Under the pieces are notes generated by a model. The model was not told where the DNA came from. It did no database searches and worked only from the letters and a program-made list of their open reading frames with translations. This document shows, piece by piece, positions 36,949 through 46,111 of a stretch of 64,000 nucleotides of DNA (the first letter of the stretch is position 1; each line of letters starts with the position of its first letter). The DNA comes from Methanospirillum lacunae (GTDB lineage Archaea; Halobacteriota; Methanomicrobia; Methanomicrobiales; Methanospirillaceae): the NCBI RefSeq assembly GCF_003173355.1, contig NZ_QGMY01000006.1:124001-188000 (forward strand), in the 5' to 3' direction. The translations under genes were made by a program, and so were the position numbers.

Positions 36949-36966
36949 GTTGCAACCGGTTGCAAC
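36949..36966. promoter_or_regulatory. 18-bp perfect palindrome upstream of non-coding element copy B
   Basis: GTTGCAACCGGTTGCAAC, identical to the core at 31836-31853. It begins 223 nt before the TTTATA box of element B. Confidence 0.6.
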
Positions 36967-37171
36967 TGTGTAAACTCATGAAATCCAGGATTTATTATCG
37001 CGAGACATCACAAACTTCAGTACTGAATCCTTTGATTGAAACCAGATGTAACACAAAATAATGAAGTCTGTTCTCGTAGCATACAGATCCAGATGACAAT
37101 AACGGGAGAAATCATCTGCTTTAGAGAGAAAAATTATTTCTAACTATTTTCCATTAGTTTTTGCTATCTGG

Positions 37172-37420
37172 TTTATACCCTGTTTCACACAACGATAGTA
37201 TGTCACACCAAGACCTGCACAAACCTGCCGGAAACCAACCCGGTAGGGAAAAGCAGGAATGTGCACAATAGATGAGCTGCGTTCAACATGTCCTCCTACA
37301 ATCGATGCTTCTCATCATCACCTGGAACGAAAGCTCAATTTCGTTCCCTTCTCTCTTTCTGCTTTCTGCAATGATCCGAACGAATTCAACCAGCCATAAT
37401 ACGGCTGGTCTTCCTCCTAC
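37172..37420 (+). ncRNA. Structured non-coding element, copy B (candidate sRNA)
   Basis: A diverged homologue of the element at 32059-32299. It starts with TTTATACCCTGTTTCA and TATGTCACAC. Hairpins at matching places have different sequence but kept pairing: CCTGCCGG/CCGGTAGG (37224-37247), GGAACGAAA/TTTCGTTCC (37324-37347) and ACCAGCC/GGCTGGT (37389-37409). TCCTCCTAC occurs at 37291-37299 and 37412-37420, again 121 nt apart. No intact gene follows; the next recognisable item is a kinase remnant. Pairing kept while sequence changes argues for a functional RNA structure. A standalone RNA is the simplest reading for this copy. Confidence 0.6.
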
Positions 37421-37629
37421 ATACGAATTCTCTATTGAGACACACGGATCAAAAACCCTTTTAAGGACCACTACCTGGAATAATAGATTTACATGTTCGA
37501 CTATTATCATAACAGAATAATGAGGGTTTTTCGAAGTACATCGAAAGGACGTTGATATCTCCTGAAAAGAGAAGAAATCGATGAAAAAACTGAGAAGGAA
37601 AGAAGATTAATGCTTACTTTAACCTGATC

Positions 37630-37862
37630 ATTATACCAAACACAGGCACCGGTATCAAACCCGAAATAATAGATAAAATCGGGGATGCTCCTTTTTATGG
37701 GAGATTCTTCACTTCATGATCCGCTCTCCAAAGGTTTTGGTCAGGCAATTGTATAAAAGAGCGTTAAATTTCATGATGGAACTATTGAAGTATTAAGTGA
37801 GGGAGAAAAAAGGATCAACATATATCGTCACTCTTCCCCTGGAAAAACACAATGTGTACTAA
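37630..37862 (+). pseudogene. Decayed histidine kinase ATPase domain
   Basis: Reading across frames restores the end of a HATPase_c domain: NTGTGIKPEIIDKI, then (frameshift) DSSLHDPLSKGFGQAIV, an in-frame TAA, KSVKFHDGTIEVLSEGEK, then (frameshift) GSTYIVTLPLEKHN and a stop at 37860-37862. These match the G1 box, G2 box and final strand of sensor kinases. Two frameshifts and one stop in ~80 codons show a pseudogene. Upstream parts (37520-37630) are too degraded to read. It may be the last trace of a gene once driven from the element B region. Confidence 0.72.
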
Positions 37863-37887
37863 ATTATCAGACACATAATCAGACAGG

Positions 37888-38667
37888 TCAGGAGATAACC
37901 AGATGTTCATGTGTATGAGAGAAAAATCCCCCTCTCTGACCAAAACCTGCAATATCAGTTGGGATACCTGTTTCTGCAAAGAAATCACGAATCTGTATTA
38001 GTTCCAATCTCTGAACCGGACATACCCATGGCTCTGTTCCTGGCCGATCCAGTGAGTTCAGTTGTATCAGGTCAGGTCGGATGGATATAATTGTCTCTCT
38101 GCTATGGATCAATTCATCCTTTCCGGTGTTTATCCCGGGAACCAAAAATACTTCAGCCCATAACTGACCTGAAAACTCTTTACGAAGGGCGACTAGTCCA
38201 CTTTTTATGGATGAGACTGAAATGTTGTGATATGGCCGGAAGATCCGATCCTGCATCGCCTGATCTGATGCAGGAATTGTTGGGATGATGAGATCAGCCG
38301 GAAGGAGATCACTTCTGACTTCAGGAAGCATACAGAGAGTCCCGTTTGTCAGAACTGCAACATGATACCAGGGATAGTGCTCTTTTAGATGTCTTATTAC
38401 CGGACCAAGTAACCGGGAGAGCGTAGGTTCACCTGAACCTGCAAACGTGATATAGTCCAGATTAGGTTTCTTTACAAGAACACGATCTAGTTCAGCTAGA
38501 ATATCTTTAAGAGGAAAAAAATCTTGCCTGGTAATGGTAAGATCAGTAGTCGCTCCACATTCACAGTATACGCAATTATAAGAACAGGTCTTGTAGGGAA
38601 GGAGATCAATGCCAAGTGATTTTCCAAGTCTTCTTGATGAAACTGGTCCGAATACGTATCTGTTCAT
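37888..38667 (-). CDS. Radical SAM protein (COG0731-like)
   Basis: 259 residues. N-terminal GPVSSRRLGKSLGIDLLP followed by KTCSYNCVYCECG holds the CxxxCxxC cluster motif. Next come FAGSGEPTLS and VLTNGTL, the usual radical SAM strand motifs. This family relates to wyosine-synthesis TYW1-type Fe-S oxidoreductases but lacks the flavodoxin part; its reaction is not known. The gene starts directly with the conserved YVFGPV segment. It is convergent with the kinase remnant and isolated. Confidence 0.87.
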   Translation of the reverse strand: MNRYVFGPVSSRRLGKSLGIDLLPYKTCSYNCVYCECGATTDLTITRQDFFPLKDILAELDRVLVKKPNLDYITFAGSGEPTLSRLLGPVIRHLKEHYPWYHVAVLTNGTLCMLPEVRSDLLPADLIIPTIPASDQAMQDRIFRPYHNISVSSIKSGLVALRKEFSGQLWAEVFLVPGINTGKDELIHSRETIISIRPDLIQLNSLDRPGTEPWVCPVQRLELIQIRDFFAETGIPTDIAGFGQRGGFFSHTHEHLVIS

Positions 38668-38943
38668 TATGGAATCATCTTTTATAACTGAGTTATCCTG
38701 AGTTTGTTTTTAAGATATGAGAGAATGACGGTACAGGCAATGTCATCGCGTGGACACTGAATGATCCCCCGTCCTAACATATATATCCAGTCTCTTCACT
38801 TGTTGTCTTCTATGTTCAGGAAAATAAAAAAACCGGTATCTTTATGAAAGTAAAAATCAATTCGCTAATATTATGCCCGGATATCACATTGCCGGTGCTC
38901 CTCCCATCATAATAAAGACGCGGATTGAGAAGGTGTTCTTATT

Positions 38944-38970
38944 CCTAATATAAGTTCGGCTTATATTAGG
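38944..38970 (+). promoter_or_regulatory. Perfect 11-bp inverted repeat before the REC-multiPAS kinase
   Basis: CCTAATATAAG and CTTATATTAGG flank a TTCGG loop, ending 21 nt before the TTG start at 38992. It could be an RNA hairpin near the start codon or an operator. The rest of 38668-38943 shows no gene. Confidence 0.5.
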
Positions 38971-38991
38971 GCAGATTCTGATGACAAGAAG

Positions 38992-41900
38992 TTGATATCA
39001 GTCCTTTATGTGGATGATGAAGAGGAACTTCTAAATCTGGGAAAAATTTTTTTAGAACAAACCGGGGTGTTCAGAGTAGATGTTCTCACATCGGCATCAG
39101 ATGCGTTGAAATTTCCGTCACTTTCAGATTATGACGCGATAATATCAGATTACCAGATGCCTGAAATAGATGGGATCTCTTTCCTGCAACAGGTCAGGAA
39201 AATTCATGGAGACATTCCGTTCATACTCTTTACTGGAAGAGGTCGTGAAGAGATTGTAATTGAAGCAATCAATAACGGGGCCGATTATTACATCCAGAAA
39301 GGCGGAGATGCCACTTCACAGTTTGCAGAACTTGGATATAAAATTAAAACCGCAGTTGGAAGAAGGCAAACTGAACTTAAACTCAGGGAATCAGAGAAAA
39401 AGTTCTCTGACATCATTGAATTCCTTCCAGATGCTACGTTCGCAATCGACCAGTCCGGTTTAGTGATAGCCTGGAACAAAGCCATTGAAGAACTCACCGG
39501 GGTATCTTCTGAAATAGTAATGGGAAAAGGAAAAGAGACTTACCGTGCCGTTTTTTATTCTACTGATCGTCCGATTCTCATCGATCTGATTGATGAGCCT
39601 GAAGAACATATCAGGAAGTATTATTCCATAATTCACCGGGAAGAGGGTTCAATAACCGCTGAAGCTGATACGACTCAGCTGAACGGAAAAGGTATTTCTA
39701 TTCTAACAAAGGTCAGCAGGTTATACGATCAGTCAGGAAGGGTTTCAGGTGCCATCGAAACTATCAGGGATATCACACTTGTTAAACAGTCAGATCATGA
39801 ACTGAAGAGAAGTGAGGCGAGATACCACTCTATCGTAGATGATCAGATTGAGATGATCTTCAGGGTTGTACCTGATGGAACGATCACATTCATGAACGAA
39901 GCGTTCCGCCAGTTTACATCTAATCTATCAGGGTTTGCTCCAACAGAAGGAGATAATATTAGGGATTTTCTGCGGGATACCTACGCTTTGTTTGAGAAAT
40001 CTCTCTTTCCACTCAACGAAAAAAAACCGGTGCGTGAGATAGATCAGGAGATAATCCATAACGATGGGAGGAAATCCTGGAAGTTGTGGTCTGTAAAAGC
40101 ACTCTTTGACCGTAATAACGGACTTTATGAATACCAGGTGGTTGGAAGAGATATCACTGACACAAAAAAAGCTGAAGAGGCCCACAGAGAGAGTGAAGAA
40201 AAATTTCACAGATTTGCAGACAATGCCAGGGATATTCTTTACAGGATGACACTTCCAGACAGAAGATTTGATTTTATAAGTAGGGCAGCAACTACACTTA
40301 CCGGATATACCCCTGAAGATTTTTATGCCGATCCAAACCTCCTAAAAACTCTCATTCACCCGGATTCTGTAGATGCATTCAACAAGCGATGGGTTGAAAT
40401 TCTTGAAAACCGTAGTCCTTTGAATTTTGATTTCAAGATAATTAACAGGTATGGCAGACACCGCTGGTTTAACCTGAGAAATTCCATAATCACAGGCAAG
40501 AACGGAGAACTGGTTGCACTGGAAGGGATTGTAACAGATGTATCAGAGCAGAAAGAGATCGAAAATAGACTGAGAAGAAGCGAAGAACGGTTCATTGCAG
40601 TAACACAGAATGCAGGATCATGGGTCTGGGAATTAGACCAGGATGGTGTTTACACCTATGCAAGCCCTGCAGTTTACTCAATACTCGGGTACTGGCCTGA
40701 TGAACTGATTGGTAAAAAACACTTTTATGATCTCTTTGATCCAACAGTCAGAGATGAATTAAAAAATATTACAATGAGTGCCATCTCTACCTTTCAGGTT
40801 TTCAACGATCTGGTAAACTGTAACCGTCACAAGGATGGGAGACAGATTTTTCTCAAAACTAATGGCATGCCAGTTTTTGATCAAAAAGGAGTTTTTACCG
40901 GATACTGCGGTGTAGACCTGGATATCACTACCGAGAGAGAAGTAGAACAGAGACTGGTTGAGAGTGAGGCTAAATTCCGGCTTCTTGCAGAAAATATCTC
41001 TGATGTTATCTGTGTTGTAGATTTTGACAGACGGTTTACATACATCTCTCCTTCTGTTCAGTTGCTGATGGAATTTACGCCAGATGAATTACTACATAAG
41101 AAAGTAGAGGAGGTTTTAGCTCAGGATACAATCAAAAAACTGGAACCGGTTCATAAAAAGTGGATAACTGCGATTTCAGTTGGAGAGGCGACACCCGATA
41201 ATGATATCATTGAGATTGAGTTAAAACACAAAGATGGTTCAACAATCTGGGCTGATATGAAAATTACGACCATCAAGGATCAGAATAAAAAGGTCACCGG
41301 ATTTCTCGCAGTAATAAGGGACAATACAGAACACAGACTGGCTGAAAAAGCCCTAATAGAGAGTGAAGAAAAATTTCGATCGCTTGTTGAGAATGCAAAC
41401 GATGTGGTGTTCTCAATCACACCAGATGGTGTATTCACATACATTTCACCCAAATGGTCCGAACTTCTAGGATATGATGAGAGTGAAGGTATCGGAAAAC
41501 GTATGTTTGCATTTATCCACCCTGATGATATATCGCACATGCAGGAATTTGTCTCAGAAGCCATCTCAAAAGGGAGACGGATGAGCGGGAATATCTACCG
41601 GATACGCCATAAAAATGGGACATGGCAGTGGCATTCTCAAAGTATATCTCCAGTATTTAACGATGAAGGCATAGTTCTTAGTCTCCAGGGAATATGCCAT
41701 GATATTACCAGACTAAAACAGAATAAAGTTGTATTGGAAAGAGCAAACCGTCAACTAAGTCTGCTAACCGGAATCACAAGGCATGATATACTCAACAAGA
41801 TCACGGTAATCCTTGGTTGCGTGAGCGTTGCCCAACTGGATTGCAAAAATGAAGAAATTAACTGGATTTTAAATAAGATACGATCTGCAACAAATGACAT

Positions 41901-42372
41901 CAAAAATCAGATTGAATTCACCAGGATATATGAAGGTCTTGGGGCACAGGAGCCACAATGGGTGGAACTGGAAACAGTTATTCCAACTACGACTATTCCA
42001 TGTGAAATAACCATGAATTCTGATCTAAAAAAGATATCCATCCTTGCAGACCAGATGGTAAAAAGAGTATTTTATAATCTTCTTGACAACTCAGTCAGGC
42101 ATGGACTTAAAGTGAATACCATCACGGTATCAACAAATGAAGACAAAGGAGAACTATTTGTATTATGGGAAGACAACGGGATAGGTATCCCTTTCGAAGA
42201 GAAGGAGAAGATATTTGAGCGGGGATTTGGAAAGAACACAGGCCTAGGTATGTTTCTTGCAAGGGAGATCCTATCTCTTACCGGAATTTCAATTCAGGAG
42301 ACAGGAGAGCCAGGAAAAGGGGCTAGGTTTGTGATCAGGGTTCCTGGAGGAGTCTTCAGGACAAGAACGTAA
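38992..42372 (+). CDS. REC-hexaPAS histidine kinase (RHDILN type), soluble
   Basis: 1126 residues, no membrane segment. The receiver domain (1-120) has YVDDEEE, Asp in ISDYQMPEIDG and K in YYIQKGG. Six PAS domains follow at about 130-270, 275-395, 400-520, 525-650, 655-780 and 785-905, most opening with a SEEKF-type linker and ending in a DIT-type motif. The kinase core has GITRHDILNKITVI (His ~929), NLLDNSVRHG, WEDNGIGIP and GFGKNTGLGMFLAREIL. The start is TTG 38992 (start of conserved ISVLYVDDEE); no ATG is in frame nearby and the SD is weak. The ligand or redox cue is unknown. It converges on the kinase at 42424-44745. Confidence 0.9.
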   Translation: MISVLYVDDEEELLNLGKIFLEQTGVFRVDVLTSASDALKFPSLSDYDAIISDYQMPEIDGISFLQQVRKIHGDIPFILFTGRGREEIVIEAINNGADYYIQKGGDATSQFAELGYKIKTAVGRRQTELKLRESEKKFSDIIEFLPDATFAIDQSGLVIAWNKAIEELTGVSSEIVMGKGKETYRAVFYSTDRPILIDLIDEPEEHIRKYYSIIHREEGSITAEADTTQLNGKGISILTKVSRLYDQSGRVSGAIETIRDITLVKQSDHELKRSEARYHSIVDDQIEMIFRVVPDGTITFMNEAFRQFTSNLSGFAPTEGDNIRDFLRDTYALFEKSLFPLNEKKPVREIDQEIIHNDGRKSWKLWSVKALFDRNNGLYEYQVVGRDITDTKKAEEAHRESEEKFHRFADNARDILYRMTLPDRRFDFISRAATTLTGYTPEDFYADPNLLKTLIHPDSVDAFNKRWVEILENRSPLNFDFKIINRYGRHRWFNLRNSIITGKNGELVALEGIVTDVSEQKEIENRLRRSEERFIAVTQNAGSWVWELDQDGVYTYASPAVYSILGYWPDELIGKKHFYDLFDPTVRDELKNITMSAISTFQVFNDLVNCNRHKDGRQIFLKTNGMPVFDQKGVFTGYCGVDLDITTEREVEQRLVESEAKFRLLAENISDVICVVDFDRRFTYISPSVQLLMEFTPDELLHKKVEEVLAQDTIKKLEPVHKKWITAISVGEATPDNDIIEIELKHKDGSTIWADMKITTIKDQNKKVTGFLAVIRDNTEHRLAEKALIESEEKFRSLVENANDVVFSITPDGVFTYISPKWSELLGYDESEGIGKRMFAFIHPDDISHMQEFVSEAISKGRRMSGNIYRIRHKNGTWQWHSQSISPVFNDEGIVLSLQGICHDITRLKQNKVVLERANRQLSLLTGITRHDILNKITVILGCVSVAQLDCKNEEINWILNKIRSATNDIKNQIEFTRIYEGLGAQEPQWVELETVIPTTTIPCEITMNSDLKKISILADQMVKRVFYNLLDNSVRHGLKVNTITVSTNEDKGELFVLWEDNGIGIPFEEKEKIFERGFGKNTGLGMFLAREILSLTGISIQETGEPGKGARFVIRVPGGVFRTRT

Positions 42373-42423
42373 TAGATACCATCGCTAAAAAAGTATAATT
42401 ACTCTTTTGTACTCTTTTCAGGA

Positions 42424-44745
42424 TCACAGGTCGCTGATCCGCCTCCATACTCCATTCGGAACATGAATCTCAAACCTTACACCACTGTCTGCTTTCCCGG
42501 TTTCAACAATTGATATGCCGGTGATCTGAAGGATCTCATGAACCAGGAACATCCCAAATCCGGTATTTTTACCGAATCCTCTCGTAAATATCAGCTCTTT
42601 TTCATCATCAGCAATACCGATTCCATTATCAGAATACACCAGCACAATTCCTTTCTCTGCAATCTCAATGTTGAACGATATCTGGGTTACTTTCATACCA
42701 TGCCGGAGTGAGTTCTCAATAAGATTAAAGATCACTTTCTCTAACATATTGTCTGCATATATCTCGATATTGGAGACTTCATTGGAGAATTGTACTGTTC
42801 TCTCTCTGAACTGACTGGCTGAACGTCTGAAAAGAACACCAACATCATGCCAGCCAGGCTTTGTAACCCCGACATCCTGATAATCACGGGTGAACTCTAT
42901 CTGAGTCCTCATTTTCTTAAGAACAGAACTCATCATATTCAGGTATAGGGAGTTTTCCTTGTCATCCGGGTTTTCATTGATGATATGTATATACATGATA
43001 ATTGAGGTCATCAGATTGAGCAGATCATGTCTGGTAATGCTTGAAAGCAGGTTCAGTTTAATGTTAGCTTCCTGAATTGCTCCTTCAAGTTTCCTCCGCT
43101 CGGTGATATCAATTCCGACAGAAATGACAGATGTTACAGTCCCGGTATCATCCCTGATTGCACGGTTGGTCCAGAGGATCCAGACAATCTCCCCGTTCTT
43201 TTTTCGGTTTGCGTTCTCACCCTGCTTGGACTTCTCTGAACTTGACTCAAGTTCATGTATAAACTGATTCGTATCTTTGTCATTCCAGGTATCTTCTGGA
43301 ATTATTGTCCCAATGAGGTTCAGTCCTACCAGTTCATCGGCAGTATATCCGAAGAACCGTTCAGCATAAGGGTTGATATACGTGATAACTCCATCAGGAG
43401 TAAAGGTCACCAGAATGTTATGGATATCCTGAACCAGGTTTCTGAACTTTTCCTCGCTTTTTTGAAGTTCCTTCTCCCTGGTAGTGAGAAATTGAATATA
43501 TTCCAGTAATTTTTTCTGTGTTGTACTCAGTTCCTTACTCGCTTGTTCCAGTCCTTGTGTTTTTGCCTCAACAATCATTTCAAGTTTTACACGGGACTCT
43601 GACACTTTCTGCTCTGCCTTGTGTCTCTTCTTAATTAGTATTATATGAACAGCAATGACCAACACCAGGCACATGATGAGAAAAAGGGCTAAAATTATTG
43701 TCCCGGGTTCAACAATGATGGATGCCGGCTTATTGATAACTGTTGATCCAGGAGGGAGAACGGAAGGATTTAGTCCGTATTTAACCATCTCATGATAATC
43801 AAATACAACCGGATTCGAACTATCTTTTCGAACTGGTATTTCTGATGGTGGAGTTCCTTGCAGAATCAGGTCTGCCATCAGGGCTGCATTTCTACCCTGG
43901 TCATATTGGGAGATGAGTGCTCCTCCTACAATCCCATCACCCATTCCATAATACCAGAGATGGAAAAGGGGGACATGCAGGTTCTGCTTTATAAACAGAA
44001 GGCTCTTGTCAAAATCTGTAGTAACCTGGTTTTTATCCTTAAAAGCAGAGAGGAGAAGTACTGAAGAGGACTGATTTATTGCCTGCAGTTTCTGGGCATA
44101 TTCATTCCAGGTCAGGTTAGCAAGTGAAAGAACCGTTAGATTGTATCCGGGGTAGGAGGAGCGATATCCAAGAAATTTTTCAACATCTGCTTTTCCACTG
44201 ATGGTATCATCAGATAAGGCAATTATCGTTCTGGCATCAGGCTGCAATTGAATCATCAGATCAATGGTCTCCTTCACAGACACTTCTTCCATTACACCGG
44301 TGATGAATGGGTTTGTTTCTGGAAGACCTACTCTGCTCTGCTCATTGATTCCAAAGAAAACAATAGGTGTGTTGTTGAATAACTCATGTTGCTTTTCGAG
44401 AACAAGATTCAGGGCACTATCATCTGCAACAAGGATGAGATCATACGCTGGAAGACGTCTGATTTTTTTGGTTAAACGCTGTGAAAACTCATTGATATCT
44501 TCAAGAGATGGAAAACGTTTGGCATCCATGAATTCAATGTCAAGGTCCACTTTTTCAGGGGAGAGAACAGACTTGACACCATCTATCTGATGAAAGACCG
44601 TGGGAAAATCTGGACTATATGAACTAATAAGAAGAATATGAGGATTGGCATGGATCTGATCCGGACTCAGATCACACAAAGACACACTAATACAGCATAA
44701 CAAAACGAACGTTAGTACAAGGAGGAACACTCTGCTTTGGTTCAA
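42424..44745 (-). CDS. Histidine kinase with extracellular ABC_sub_bind-type sensor
   Basis: 773 residues. A signal segment (1-25) is followed by an extracytoplasmic domain (about 35-340) resembling ABC_sub_bind periplasmic proteins (ILLISSYSPDFP, YDLILVADDSALNLVLE, PIVFFGINEQ). One TM helix lies at about 347-370. Then a coiled coil, a PAS domain (430-550), a phosphoacceptor helix with ITRHDLLNLM (His ~577) and an ATPase domain (NLIENSLRHG, YSDNGIGI, GFGKNTGFGMFLVHEIL). Here the binding-protein fold is fused to the kinase, in contrast to the separate binding proteins at 25644 and 55515. The start is TTG 44745, supported by GGAGGAG ~7 nt upstream. G-F-G replaces the usual G-L-G in the ATP lid. 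Confidence 0.9.
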   Translation of the reverse strand: MNQSRVFLLVLTFVLLCCISVSLCDLSPDQIHANPHILLISSYSPDFPTVFHQIDGVKSVLSPEKVDLDIEFMDAKRFPSLEDINEFSQRLTKKIRRLPAYDLILVADDSALNLVLEKQHELFNNTPIVFFGINEQSRVGLPETNPFITGVMEEVSVKETIDLMIQLQPDARTIIALSDDTISGKADVEKFLGYRSSYPGYNLTVLSLANLTWNEYAQKLQAINQSSSVLLLSAFKDKNQVTTDFDKSLLFIKQNLHVPLFHLWYYGMGDGIVGGALISQYDQGRNAALMADLILQGTPPSEIPVRKDSSNPVVFDYHEMVKYGLNPSVLPPGSTVINKPASIIVEPGTIILALFLIMCLVLVIAVHIILIKKRHKAEQKVSESRVKLEMIVEAKTQGLEQASKELSTTQKKLLEYIQFLTTREKELQKSEEKFRNLVQDIHNILVTFTPDGVITYINPYAERFFGYTADELVGLNLIGTIIPEDTWNDKDTNQFIHELESSSEKSKQGENANRKKNGEIVWILWTNRAIRDDTGTVTSVISVGIDITERRKLEGAIQEANIKLNLLSSITRHDLLNLMTSIIMYIHIINENPDDKENSLYLNMMSSVLKKMRTQIEFTRDYQDVGVTKPGWHDVGVLFRRSASQFRERTVQFSNEVSNIEIYADNMLEKVIFNLIENSLRHGMKVTQISFNIEIAEKGIVLVYSDNGIGIADDEKELIFTRGFGKNTGFGMFLVHEILQITGISIVETGKADSGVRFEIHVPNGVWRRISDL

Positions 44746-44828
44746 ATCTCTCTCCTCCTATGACAGAGGTATTCACCATATTGAGGGATAAATCTCACTG
44801 ATAGCAGAGGATAATGGATAGTGACAAA

Positions 44829-44951
44829 GGATATAACTGGAGATGAAAATCCCTCATATTGCTGTTCATTCAAAAAATTTTGATCATAATAATCCAAGCA
44901 AATCTTCTCATAGATGAACATACATCTTCAATTATCAAGCAGGTCATTACC
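44829..44951 (+). repeat. ~123-bp direct repeat, copy 1
   Basis: Runs from GGATATAACTGG to CAGGTCATTACC. It matches 45820-45942 over its full length with scattered substitutions and small indels (roughly 85-90% by eye). It lies in the 392-bp gap before the GNAT gene at 45138; the rest of that gap is AT-rich with a possible box A near 45056-45070. Confidence 0.85.
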
Positions 44952-45137
44952 TGGAATCCCGTCTTTTTTTTGGGGAAAATATATAGATCTATTGGATAAT
45001 TACCCAGGATGTAATATATTTGTTAAAATCTGATAGAAACACAAATAAAATCAAGAAATATATAATTTATCGGAATCCAATACCCAATTTGATGATTTCT
45101 GCTTAACTGAATTCTTGAAAAGAAAAGAGGTTAAAGA

Positions 45138-45707
45138 ATGTGTGATATTATCTATAAGTCTTCAAGAATTAGCATTAGAGAGCATACATCAACGGATCTT
45201 TATGATTTGCATCGATTAATCTCTAATAAAGAAATAATGAATTACATTCCAAAAATTTATTGTGAAACTATAGAAGAGACTAAAAAAAAATTGACAGATG
45301 CAATAATAGCACAAGGGATGGTAGATCGAATACAATACTATTATGCCATTGAATCAATTTTAAACGAATATATTGGTGAAATAGGGGTCACCATCATAAA
45401 AACATCGACAGAAGGAAAAATTGGAGATTTAGGGTATTTCCTATTGAAGGAATATCATGGTGTTGGTATCGCCACTGAAGCAGCACTTGCAATATTAAAG
45501 ATCTTTTTCGAAGAAAAGAATTTCTACAAAATTGAAAGTGGATGTTTCATGGAAAACAGCGCTTCTGAAAAGGTTATGATAAAAATTGGAATGAAGAAAG
45601 AAAAATACCTGATAAAACAAAGTCTTCATAAAGGGATTCTGAAGGAACGAGTTGAATATGGTATATTGTGCGATAGGTGGAAAGATATAAAATCTTTTGC
45701 TAAGTGA
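45138..45707 (+). CDS. GNAT acetyltransferase (RimL-like), AT-rich, flanked by repeats
   Basis: 189 residues. The N-terminus (SSRISIREHTSTDLYDLHRL) and motif A GYFLLKEYHGVGIATEAALA are typical of RimJ/RimL acetyltransferases. The C-terminal ENSASEKVMIKIGMKKEKYL fits motif B. Codon usage is strongly AT-rich compared with the surrounding genes. The gene lies between two ~123-bp direct repeats (44829-44951 and 45820-45942), so it probably arrived by transfer or local duplication. An AGAGG-type SD precedes the ATG. The substrate is unknown; antibiotic or ribosomal-protein N-acetylation are family precedents. Confidence 0.85.
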   Translation: MCDIIYKSSRISIREHTSTDLYDLHRLISNKEIMNYIPKIYCETIEETKKKLTDAIIAQGMVDRIQYYYAIESILNEYIGEIGVTIIKTSTEGKIGDLGYFLLKEYHGVGIATEAALAILKIFFEEKNFYKIESGCFMENSASEKVMIKIGMKKEKYLIKQSLHKGILKERVEYGILCDRWKDIKSFAK

Positions 45708-45819
45708 TTCTATTCGGGACTTGGTATGTAATCTCAACTGGTATATATTGTTCAAGATTTTTTGATGTCAACAATGGTGTAAAATCCCTAACATGGGCAA
45801 AATTTTTGGTAGTGGCCTA

Positions 45820-45942
45820 GGATACAACTGAAATAAAAATCGCTCATATTACTGTTCATTCAAACAATTTTGATCAAAATGATCCAAGCATATCTTCTCA
45901 AAGGATGAACATACATCTTCAGTTATCAAGCAGGTCATTACC
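45820..45942 (+). repeat. ~123-bp direct repeat, copy 2
   Basis: The partner of 44829-44951, in the 404-bp gap after the GNAT gene. No reading frame or clear hairpin explains the conservation. The rest of the gap holds TATA-like sequence (CTATATAATT near 46070) that probably serves the TM2-like gene. Confidence 0.85.
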
Positions 45943-46111
45943 AAAGAAACATGAAGTACAAGTCATAGAGAGTAAAACCCATGTTCCATTCCCCTAATGT
46001 GGCTTTGGATCATTATACGGTTTAGTGAGCGTGACTCTCTTACCTTAACCGATGATATATGAATACCTATATAATTCCTGAACGAAGAACAGAATAAGAG
46101 GATAAAAGAAG

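Noticed and set aside
37272-37520. Reading frames of 75-82 codons on both strands across element B
   Set aside because: Both overlap the conserved hairpins and TCCTCCTAC motifs; the corresponding frames are not open in copy A.
43921-43932. Another TCCTCCTAC occurrence
   Set aside because: It lies inside the coding sequence of the kinase (it encodes part of GIVGGALI on the other strand), without the hairpins or promoter block.
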